Program-made: the position numbers and the translations under genes
The notes under the pieces: generated by a model
What the model saw: only the letters and a program-made list of their open reading frames with translations
What the model was told of the DNA's origin: nothing
Databases searched by the model: none
Source of the DNA: Xanthomonas cassavae CFBP 4642
Lineage (GTDB): Bacteria; Pseudomonadota; Gammaproteobacteria; Xanthomonadales; Xanthomonadaceae
Direction: 5' to 3'
Length of the DNA stretch: 9,212 bases
Assembly: GCF_000454545.1 (NCBI RefSeq)
Contig: NZ_CM002139.1
Coordinates: 2,000,235-2,009,446 of the forward strand
Shown: piece by piece, positions 1 through 5,591 of the stretch
How the letters are laid out: each line of letters begins with the position of its first letter
Position numbering within the stretch: the first letter of the stretch is position 1

Positions 1-43
1 GCACGGCGATGATCTGGCTGTCGGTAAAGCGGGACTTCTTCAT
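1..43 (-). CDS. IS3-family transposase OrfA, N-terminal end (partial)
   Basis: The minus strand reads [14 protein letters not shown] from an ATG at 43-41 and runs off the left edge. This N-terminus is typical of OrfA of IS3-family elements (IS407-like group), the helix-turn-helix DNA-binding half of the transposase that is normally joined to OrfB by programmed frameshifting. A strong ribosome binding site (GAGGAGG) lies just before the ATG. Only 14 codons are visible, so it cannot be judged whether the element is intact. The family call rests on the conserved start alone. Confidence 0.75.
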   Translation of the reverse strand, partial: MKKSRFTDSQIIAV

Positions 44-113
44 GGAACCTCCTCGGGAAAGGGTACGAGAAAATTCCACTTCTGGCGTCTGCTAATGGGC
101 GGGGGGATTACCA
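1..113 (-). mobile_element. IS3-family insertion sequence, 5' end
   Basis: The region holds the orfA start plus its non-coding leader. Read on the minus strand, the leader begins about TGGTAATCCCCCC at 113 and passes through AGAAGTGGAATTTTC. IS3-family ends begin with TG, so 113 is the likely outer boundary. The other end lies outside the window, so neither the inverted repeat nor a target duplication can be confirmed. The boundary could be off by several bases. Confidence 0.6.
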
Positions 114-452
114 CCGGACCATGCGTCCTGTGCGCAATCCTGTTATCACATTGGCGTTCGCTCTACCGAAACCGTTGGCCGACGGAGCTCAGGTTTTGCG
201 CAAGGTCGCCTCGGGCGACATGTGGCACGGCGCGTACACGTCTTTCTTATCGGAATAAAATTTTACTAGACATTATTGATAAGAATACGTCGATTATGGT
301 TATCCACGAGATCGTGGGCTGTCCTGTGATCGGTAATTCCGAAAAGTGCGATGAACATTCTGTCATCTATGCCTACATCTGCGCCGCAACCGCGGAAATC
401 CAGATGCGAATCGTTCTGATTGATGGCGATGGGGCGGGAGTTGGAATTCGAT

Positions 453-491
453 AAAAAAAAGAGACATCGGCGCCGGGAAAACGCGCGATGT
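453..491 (-). terminator. Rho-independent terminator, possibly bidirectional
   Basis: ACATCGGCGC (464-473) pairs with GCGCGATGT (483-491) with one bulged base, around a loop of 9 bases. On the minus strand the stem is followed by CTCTTTTTTTT, a strong U-tract. On the plus strand it is followed by the weaker TTCTTG, so it may work both ways. On the plus side it directly follows the stop codon at 452-454. No clear minus-strand gene feeds into it now, so its partner gene was probably lost. Confidence 0.6.
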
Positions 492-585
492 TTCTTGTAA
501 TGGATGTGCTATCAATGGCGCTGCCGACACTCGCGACATCCGACGCAGAACCCATGTTCGACCACGCCACTATCAAGCTCGGGGC

Positions 586-612
586 TCTGACGGTATCGCA
601 TGTGCCGTCAGA
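586..612. repeat. Perfect 8-bp inverted repeat upstream of the NRPS remnant
   Basis: TCTGACGG (586-593) and CCGTCAGA (605-612) are exact inverted copies separated by 11 bases. An AT-rich stretch follows directly (613-640). There is no T-tract on the plus strand, so it is a poor terminator. It could be an operator or an mRNA hairpin in front of the NRPS gene, but nothing identifies a binding protein. Confidence 0.4.
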
Positions 613-826
613 TAAAAATTAAATTATAAAATTAAAACAATAATGAGATGAGTCATGCCGGATGTGGATCCTGGGGGAAGGCATGTCCCAATCCAGTGGG
701 CGGGCCGCAATTCAAGACATCCGCGTCGCATCTCTTCGCCATCAATTTGTCAGGTTATTCAGTCGCCGCACTACTCATGTGTGAAGCGTCGAGGATGAAC
801 TGTACCCACCATCTAAGGAATATGCG

Positions 827-1708
827 ATGCGAACAACCGATGGACAAGCCTTTCCGCTGAGCAGTCCCCAGAGAGAGATTTGGTTGGAGCAAATGATGCT
901 CGGGCAGTCGGTGTCTTCCACCATCGGTGGTTACTTTGAGATCACTGGCGATATCGATGTCGGATGCTTGCAACGTGCGGTGCAAGAATTGGTCGACCAA
1001 TGCGAAGTCTTGCGGATGTGCATATTGGAGGAGGTGGACGAGGAAGGAATCCCGCTGCAGTACTTTGCCGAGTCCATGCATCTGTCCGTGCCATTCACCG
1101 ATGTGGCGTCGATGCGGGACCGGGAGGCGTGGTTGGAACAATGGATCCAGGATCACATGGAAACGCAGTTTCAGTTCGACGGAACGCCTCTGCTGGATCA
1201 GCTAGCGGTGCTAGGTGCCGATCTCGGGGTATCCCAGTTTCAGATCCTTCTCGTCATTCTCTATGCCTACTTCTCCCGTACCCAACAGCGTGAAGAGCTG
1301 GTCATCGGCGTGCCCATTCTTAACCGCTCCGGTCACCAGTTCAAGAATTCGATGGGACTGTGCGCACAGATAAACCCCGTGCGACTGCATTTCGATCCCG
1401 CGATGCCGTTCATCGATGCGGTGCGGGTGGTATCGCGAGAATTGCGCAAGGACTATCGCCATCAGCGCTTTCCAGTCAGTGAAATGGGGCGTGCCTGTGG
1501 GTTGTGGAAGAGTGGTGCGCTGCGCTTCTTCGAGATGGCGTTCTCCTTTGAACAATCCGATCATGTGTATCGCTTCGGGGGCGCGCTAGGGGCATTCGTC
1601 AAGGCATCCAATAACCGCGAGTACAATCCGTTGTCGCTGTACGTGGGGTTCAGCCGACATACGTGTAAAAATGACTCGCGGAATCCGATTTCTCTTGTGA
1701 AAACATGA
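827..1708 (+). pseudogene. NRPS condensation domain remnant lacking the HHxxxDG region
   Basis: The start of a nonribosomal peptide synthetase. Residues 11-22 ([12 protein letters not shown]) match the C1 motif of condensation domains, and the ATG has an upstream AAGGA. Residues 133-170 (LGVSQFQ, then VIGVPILNR) match the second half of the domain, and residues 257-273 (NPLSLYV) its C-terminal end. Between about residues 121 and 130 (PLLDQ, then LAVLGADLG) the domain jumps directly from first to second half. The catalytic HHxxxDG motif and following segment, which in a C domain of roughly 430-450 residues would cover about 130-150, are missing. Frame is kept across the join. After residue 273 the protein leaves the family and stops at 1706-1708; no adenylation or carrier domain follows. 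It cannot form peptide bonds as it stands. The peptide it once made is unknown. Confidence 0.85.
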
Positions 1709-1974
1709 ATTTGCCGGATAAAACGGCGCTTCCATTGGCTTATCCACTACCTCGCCCCTTTCGAAGTTCGGCACGCTGCAACTGTCTTTTGGCGAGTGCG
1801 CGTGGCCGGTCGGTCACCAGGTGCGCAATAGGTCGCCCCTGAAAAACCTCTCTCGAGCACCAGCTGCCATGTTTGCGGGCCACACGGTGCTTGAGGACGT
1901 TGAGGAACGCGCCCGCACCACCTGCAACCAGGCACGCAAAAGCGCGAGCATCCAAGCCCTGGACCCGCGCCATC
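1709..1974. other. Rearranged segment between NRPS and IS66 remnants
   Basis: No gene is recognised. A minus-strand frame ends with a TAA at 1742-1740 and reads plausibly over its last 70 residues or so (for example CSREVFQGRPIAHLV). It has no identifiable start, because its upstream part is antisense to the IS66 scrap. It may be the tail of a truncated gene. The breakpoint with the NRPS lies near 1650, where the C-domain similarity ends. Confidence 0.3.
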
Positions 1975-2349
1975 CAGTTGCGCGAGACCCAGGGCGCGGC
2001 GCTGACCGCCCACATCGCCGCGGTGGAGCGCAGCTGGCGGCCATCCAGGCCGAGCGCGAGCAGGCCTCCGCCCAAGGCACCGCGCCCGTCGCCGCGTGAG
2101 CGGGGTGGATACCCGCCACGAACCGGCCTGGTGCATCAGGCCGCAGTGCCAGGCCTGGTGCCGATCAGCGAGCACGTCAGCGGGACGCTGTCCTGCAAGC
2201 CGCTGCAGTTCTACGTCAAACGCCAGGTATACCTGCAGTACGCCTGCCGTGCCTGTGAGCAGGTAGTAGCCGAGCCGGTGGCCGCCGCGATCATCGAACG
2301 CGGCCAGGCCGATGCCAGCGTGCTGGCCCAGGTGGCCATCACCAAGTAG
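1975..2349 (+). pseudogene. IS66-family TnpC transposase fragment, frameshifted
   Basis: Two parts of an IS66 TnpC are visible. The first (1975-2031) is a coiled-coil segment, LRETQGAALTAHIAAVER. It continues as QLAAIQAEREQ only after a frame change at about 2029-2032, where one base appears to be missing. The second (about 2155-2349) reads LVPISEHVSGTLS and YACRACEQVVAEP, then IIERGQADAS and VLAQVAITK. This matches the IS66 zinc-binding region and the lead-in to the DDE domain. It ends in TAG where the family has a conserved TyrCys, so either a TAC codon mutated or the element was cut there. The catalytic domain is absent. It is dead, but marks an old IS66 insertion. Confidence 0.8.
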
Positions 2350-2410
2350 TTGTCTCTGAAAAATCCATCAAATTATTTTCGCAGAAATATATCTAGTCAG
2401 TGAATTTATG

Positions 2411-2433
2411 TCAGGCAGCAATCAAATTCTTTA
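2411..2433 (-). pseudogene. xopAF: Detached 3' end of xopAF
   Basis: On the minus strand, removing the IS at 2434-3505 and one target copy joins FIKN to LIAA and a TGA stop (2413-2411). These four residues are the original C-terminus of the effector, now separated from its body by 1072 bp of IS. The reading frame is continuous across the reconstructed join, which supports a single ancestral gene. No obvious terminator follows in 2350-2410. Confidence 0.8.
2426..2433. repeat. Target site duplication of IS1595 copy A, left
   Basis: ATTCTTTA is found immediately outside the left end of the element and again at 3506-3513 outside the right end. Eight bases is the usual duplication length for IS1595-family elements. 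The match is exact, so the insertion is probably fairly recent and has not been rearranged. Confidence 0.9.
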
Positions 2434-3505
2434 CCTGATTAGCCCCATCGCTCAGCCGGCAGTTGCAGGATTTGCGACGAGTCGGTTGGACAATGGTCCC
2501 ACGTGAATACAACGCAGGTGGGAGATGGGCATCAACATCGTGCAGTTTCAGCCAGGCTTGTCGCTGAGCGAGTTCATGGATCGCTACGGAACCGAAGCCA
2601 AGTGCTACCGGGCGTTGTATCGGTGGCGCTGGCCGAAGGGATTTCGCTGCCCGCAGTGCGACGGCCGCGCGCGCTCGCGCTTTCGACGCGATGATCAGGT
2701 GTACTACCAGTGCCGGGCGTGCCGGCATCAAACCACCTTGCGTGCCGGCACGCTGTTGCAATCCAGCAAGCTGTCTTTGCGCCTGTGGATGCAGGCGATG
2801 TACCTGCTGACATCCAGCAAGACCAACCTGGCAGCCCTGGAGTTGAAGCGGCATCTTGGAGTGACCTACAAGGCGGCCTGGCGCATGAAGCACAAGATCA
2901 TGCAGGCGATGACCGAGCGCGAAGAGCCACGAAAACTCAAGGGGTTTGTGCAGATCGACGACGCCTACCTTGGCGGCGAACGCAGCGGAGGCAAGCGCGG
3001 ACGAGGCTCGGAGAACAAACAGCCGTTCGTGATCGCGGTGCAAGTGGACCAGAACAATGAACATCCTAGCTTTGCGGTGATCGAGCCGGTGAAGGCCTTC
3101 GACAACGCCTCGCTGAAGGACTGGATCGCGCGCCGTCTGGAACCGGAGTGTGAAGTCTATAGCGACGGCCTGGCGTGCTTTCGCCGTCTGGAGGAGGCCG
3201 GGCATGCCCACACCACCCTCGATACCGGCGGCGGTCGTGCTGCAACCGACGTCCAGGGAGCGCGTTGGTTGAATGTGGTGCTGGGCAATATCAAACGCGC
3301 CATCAGCGGGACCTACCATGCGGTGGGCCAGGCCAAGTATGCAAGGCGCTACCTGGCCGAGGCGGCCTATCGCTTCAACCGCCGATTCGATCTGAAACAG
3401 ATGCTGCCGCGGCTGGCGACGGCGCTGCTGCGCTGCACACCTTGCCCAGAACGCGTTTTGCGTATGGCAAGCAACTTCCATGGCTGAGGGATGGGGCTAA
3501 TCAGG
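2434..3505 (+). mobile_element. IS1595-family element (ISXo2-like), copy A
   Basis: A complete 1072-bp element. Both ends begin CCTGATTAGCCCC, and the inverted repeats stay alike for about 24 bases (left ...ATCGCTCAGCC, right ...ATCCCTCAGCC). An exact 8-bp duplication flanks it. It carries one transposase gene on the plus strand. It has inserted into the last codons of xopAF, and its transposase gene points towards the effector's 3' end. Copy B, in the opposite orientation, has the same length. Confidence 0.93.
2525..3487 (+). CDS. IS1595-family transposase (ISXo2-like), copy A
   Basis: A 320-residue cut-and-paste transposase that binds its own element's ends. An N-terminal zinc ribbon has Cys42/Cys45 (CPQC) and Cys63/Cys66 (CRAC). 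It is followed by a helix-turn-helix-like region (about 100-125, YKAAWRMKHKIM). The ISXO2-like catalytic domain shows IDDAYLGG (Asp145), VYSDGLACF (Asp214) and LGNIKRAISGTYH (Asn255), which fits the DDN or DDE arrangement of this family. The ATG at 2525 is preceded by AGGTGGGAG, and the equivalent start is used in copy B. The reading frame is full length with no visible damage, so it is probably active. Confidence 0.95.
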   Translation: MGINIVQFQPGLSLSEFMDRYGTEAKCYRALYRWRWPKGFRCPQCDGRARSRFRRDDQVYYQCRACRHQTTLRAGTLLQSSKLSLRLWMQAMYLLTSSKTNLAALELKRHLGVTYKAAWRMKHKIMQAMTEREEPRKLKGFVQIDDAYLGGERSGGKRGRGSENKQPFVIAVQVDQNNEHPSFAVIEPVKAFDNASLKDWIARRLEPECEVYSDGLACFRRLEEAGHAHTTLDTGGGRAATDVQGARWLNVVLGNIKRAISGTYHAVGQAKYARRYLAEAAYRFNRRFDLKQMLPRLATALLRCTPCPERVLRMASNFHG

Positions 3506-4378
3506 ATTCTTTATGAACTGGGTTGAATTGTCATTTAGAATGACTGCACCGAGCAGCCCGTCTGAGATGCGATTCGCGCATGTTTCATTGAATTCCACGG
3601 GGATTCCTTCATTCTCAAATAAACGCCCCAGCGCCTCTGCCGTGCTCACTGAGAAATCACCGTCTCGGTCTCCTCCATACATTGCGACGCGCATTGTCAG
3701 GCCATTGGCCCTGACGTCATCTATATAATCGCGGATGGATGCTATAGCGTTTTCCGGCAGGAGTTCTTCGTGATTAAAAGGCAGGAGATGGAATACTCGA
3801 ACCTTCGCGCCGGGCATACGTTCGCCTGTGTAAGGGTCGATTCTTTCTGCGGCGCATGCGACCGCAATGCAGGCGGTCATATTATCGGTGACCACCGGCA
3901 TGTTTACCTGGCTTGTTCCAGCGCTGTAGAGGTGACGTGTTCCTTCATGGTTAGGTGTCAGGTTGTTGAATCCTGCCACTTTGACTGTAGTGGAACTATC
4001 TATCTCAAAGCTGTACGGGGATCCCGCATCAACACCGTCGACACGAACCCACGGGAACAAGGATCCGCTACGATCTTTTATTGAATTGCTAGGGTGTCTT
4101 CTTTCTGATTGATAGTCAGCTATAGAAGCTTGCTTTAGGGTATGTTGCCCGGCTCGGCTCGCCAGTCGGGCCAGTCGGGCCAGTCGGTGATGAGACAATT
4201 TTGGCGGGCGCCCGCTTAGACCATCAAATGCTCCTGCATTTGAAGCTGCTGGTTGATGAGAGGAAGGGGCCGTGACATTCGGGGAAGATGAGGGTGATCC
4301 TATATCCGCCGCTGTGGTGTGGGTTGCATAATGCTCAGGTGACCCTGCCACGCTCGGCTTTGAAGTGCATAGCCCCAC
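3497..4378 (-). CDS. xopAF: XopAF/HopAF1-family type III effector, both ends altered by IS
   Basis: This is the body of an effector injected into plant cells by the Hrp type III system. Known members (HopAF1, AvrXv3) are acylated, go to the plasma membrane and have a CheD-like deamidase fold; HopAF1 blocks ethylene synthesis through methylthioadenosine nucleosidase. Numbering is for the reconstructed 295-residue protein. Gly2 and Cys4 (MGLC) fit myristoylation and palmitoylation. Residues 5-90 are Ser/Pro/Ala-rich, as in secretion signals. The catalytic candidates are Asp165 and Cys170 in TDNMTAC and His197 in VFHLLPF; their 5- and 27-residue spacings are those I recall for HopAF1. Copy B split the start after codon 3, but the IS terminal G creates GTG GGG CTA, giving a possible start at 4378, 17 bases after the transposase stop. 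Copy A replaced the last four residues with Pro-Asp. It could be functional or dead; its own promoter is cut off. Confidence 0.85.
   Translation of the reverse strand: MGLCTSKPSVAGSPEHYATHTTAADIGSPSSSPNVTAPSSHQPAASNAGAFDGLSGRPPKLSHHRLARLARLASRAGQHTLKQASIADYQSERRHPSNSIKDRSGSLFPWVRVDGVDAGSPYSFEIDSSTTVKVAGFNNLTPNHEGTRHLYSAGTSQVNMPVVTDNMTACIAVACAAERIDPYTGERMPGAKVRVFHLLPFNHEELLPENAIASIRDYIDDVRANGLTMRVAMYGGDRDGDFSVSTAEALGRLFENEGIPVEFNETCANRISDGLLGAVILNDNSTQFIKNPD
3506..3513. repeat. Target site duplication of IS1595 copy A, right
   Basis: ATTCTTTA, identical to 2426-2433. On the minus strand it encodes part of the FIKN stretch near the end of xopAF. Confidence 0.9.
4161..4187 (-). repeat. Three tandem 9-bp repeats inside xopAF
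   Basis: GCCAGTCGG occurs three times without mismatch. On the minus strand it encodes repeated Arg-Leu-Ala, giving RLARLARLA at about residues 65-73 of the effector, just before the catalytic domain. Being a multiple of three, copy-number change would keep the frame. It lies in the basic linker between secretion signal and enzyme domain. Confidence 0.85.
4370..4377. repeat. Target site duplication of IS1595 copy B, left
   Basis: TAGCCCCA, exactly repeated at 5450-5457. On the minus strand it reads TGGGGCTA, which is the TG of the xopAF start codon plus codons 2 and 3. Confidence 0.9.
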
Positions 4379-5449
4379 CTGATTAGCCCCGACTCTCAGC
4401 CATGAAAATTGCTCGCTGCACGTAAAACCGGCTCTGGGCATGGTGTGGATTGCATCATGGCCGTGGCAAGTCGTGGCAGCATCTCGCGCAAGCGGAATCG
4501 ACGATTAAAACGATAGGCCGCTTCTCCCAGGTAACGCCTTGCGTATTTGCCTTGCGCGATGGCGTGATACACGCCACTGATGGCGCGTTTGAGATTGCCC
4601 AGCACCACGTTGAGCCAACGTGCACCGGCCGTTTCGGTCGCGGCACGACCACCGCCAGTGTCCAGCGTGGTGTGCGCGTGGCCGGCGTCTTCTAGCCGGC
4701 GGAAGCAGGCCAGCCCATCGGTGTAGACCTCGCATTCGGGCGCCAAGCGACGGGCAATCCAGTCCTGCAGCGAGGTGTTGTCGAAGCTGCGCACCGGCTC
4801 GATCACCACAAAGCGCGGCGCGGTGAAGGTGGCATCGGTCTGCACCGCAATCAGGAACGCTTGTTTGTTCTCCGATCCGCGTCCGGCCTTGCCACCGTTA
4901 CGCTCGCCGCCGAGATAGGCATCGTCGATCTGCACGAAACCCGCCAGTTTCCGCATGGATTCGCGCTCGGCCATAACCTGCATGATCTTGTGTTTCATCC
5001 GCCAGGCCGTCTTGTAGTTGACGCCCAGATGCCGCATCAACTCCAGCGCGGCCATGTTGGTTTTGGTCGAGGTCAGCAGGTGCAACGCCAGCATCCAGGT
5101 GCGCAGCGGCAGCTTGGTGCCTTCGAACATCGTGCCTGCAATCAGGCTGGTCTGATGCCGGCACGCGCTGCATTGGTAGTAGATCGCAGCACCCCGCTTG
5201 AAACGCGAGCGCACGCGTCCGGCACAAACAGGGCAACGAAAGCCTTGCGGCCAGCGCCACTTGTAAAGCGCGCGATAGCACTTGGCTTCGGTGCCGTAGG
5301 ACGCGAAGAACTCAGGCATCGACAATCCCGCTTGGAACTGCACGGCATTGATACTCATCACGCCACCTCGTTGGCTTCAGGTGACAGCAGCATCCACCCA
5401 GCGCGGCGCAGATCCTGCGACAGGCGGCTGATGGTCAGGGCTAATCAGG
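4378..5449 (-). mobile_element. IS1595-family element (ISXo2-like), copy B
   Basis: A complete 1072-bp element with ends CCTGATTAGCCCC (left) and CCTGATTAGCCCT (right), inverted to each other, and an exact 8-bp target duplication. Its transposase gene is on the minus strand, the same direction as xopAF. It is a diverged relative of copy A, not a duplicate. It sits within the first three codons of xopAF and separates the effector from its promoter. Transcription through the transposase would run straight into the effector body. Confidence 0.93.
4396..5358 (-). CDS. IS1595-family transposase (ISXo2-like), copy B
   Basis: A 320-residue transposase, by eye about three quarters identical to copy A along its whole length. 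It shows the same zinc ribbon (CPVC and CSAC), the IDDAYLGG, VYTDGLACF and LGNLKRAISGVYH motifs, and the shared end ASNFHG. I chose the ATG at 5358 over the in-frame GTG at 5361. It has GAGG seven bases upstream and gives the same length as copy A. The stop is 17 bases from the point where the effector frame can restart, so translational coupling is possible. No damage is visible. Confidence 0.95.
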   Translation of the reverse strand: MSINAVQFQAGLSMPEFFASYGTEAKCYRALYKWRWPQGFRCPVCAGRVRSRFKRGAAIYYQCSACRHQTSLIAGTMFEGTKLPLRTWMLALHLLTSTKTNMAALELMRHLGVNYKTAWRMKHKIMQVMAERESMRKLAGFVQIDDAYLGGERNGGKAGRGSENKQAFLIAVQTDATFTAPRFVVIEPVRSFDNTSLQDWIARRLAPECEVYTDGLACFRRLEDAGHAHTTLDTGGGRAATETAGARWLNVVLGNLKRAISGVYHAIAQGKYARRYLGEAAYRFNRRFRLREMLPRLATAMMQSTPCPEPVLRAASNFHG

Positions 5450-5457
5450 TAGCCCCA
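5450..5457. repeat. Target site duplication of IS1595 copy B, right
   Basis: TAGCCCCA, identical to 4370-4377. It contains part of the original xopAF start: ATG at 5458-5456, then GGG CTA. Confidence 0.9.
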
Positions 5458-5470
5458 TGTCGATCTCCTG
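5450..5470 (-). promoter_or_regulatory. xopAF: Original xopAF ribosome binding site and start codons
   Basis: The minus strand reads CAGGAG (5470-5465), six bases, then ATG GGG CTA (5458-5450). This is a good ribosome binding site in front of Met-Gly-Leu. Past codon 3 the IS begins, so translation from here now enters IS DNA. Joined to 4369 and below, the frame continues as Cys-Thr-Ser-Lys into the effector. Confidence 0.85.
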
Positions 5471-5487
5471 CAGTGACTGTAGAAGCA

Positions 5488-5548
5488 AGTTTGGCGGGGA
5501 ACTTTCCGATTCGCTCCGCCTCACCGAAATCCTGGCTGGGACGACGAA
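5488..5548 (-). promoter_or_regulatory. PIP box and -10 of a HrpX-regulated promoter
   Basis: On the minus strand TTCGT (5548-5544), exactly 15 bases, then TTCGG (5528-5524) match the plant-inducible promoter consensus TTCGB-N15-TTCGB. After 30 bases comes CAAACT (5493-5488), matching the YANNNT -10 box at the 30-32 base spacing reported for functional HrpX promoters. The ribosome binding site and start of xopAF follow within 40 bases. This promoter would switch on in the plant together with the hrp cluster. It now fires into IS1595 copy B, against nothing but the IS end. Confidence 0.9.
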
Positions 5549-5591
5549 GGCACTGACGCGGAGGATTCCCGAGCCTTCGCCAAGCGGCTGA

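Larger units (their letters stand above)
114..826. other. Gene-poor region between the IS3 end and the NRPS remnant
   Basis: No convincing gene was seen here. A plus-strand open frame covers 95-454. Its first part is IS leader DNA read in an arbitrary frame, while its last part ends with a TAA at 452-454 right at a terminator hairpin. That could mean the last 60 or so codons are a decayed gene tail, but I do not recognise the product. Base composition changes along the stretch: it is AT-rich around 250-300 and 610-645 and GC-rich elsewhere, which suggests several joined pieces. The final part should hold the original promoter and leader of the NRPS gene. Confidence 0.5.

Noticed and set aside
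827..1708. Acyltransferase or stand-alone condensation enzyme
   Set aside because: The C1 motif and later C-domain motifs fit NRPS condensation, but without HHxxxDG no acyl-transfer activity is expected, so it is called a remnant.
2411..3481. 356-residue minus-strand open frame across IS1595 copy A
   Set aside because: It is antisense to the transposase over nearly its whole length and low-complexity in feel (His/Gln/Ala rich). Only its last residues (KNLIAA) are meaningful, as the old xopAF tail.
4379..4441. Start of xopAF at 4441 giving a 314-residue protein
   Set aside because: The first 21 residues are IS DNA read in another frame within the transposase end. The family begins at MGLC, so the GTG at 4378 is the meaningful boundary.
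4861..5556. 231-residue plus-strand open frame across IS1595 copy B
   Set aside because: It is antisense to the copy B transposase. The matching antisense frame in copy A shows it is a by-product of high GC.
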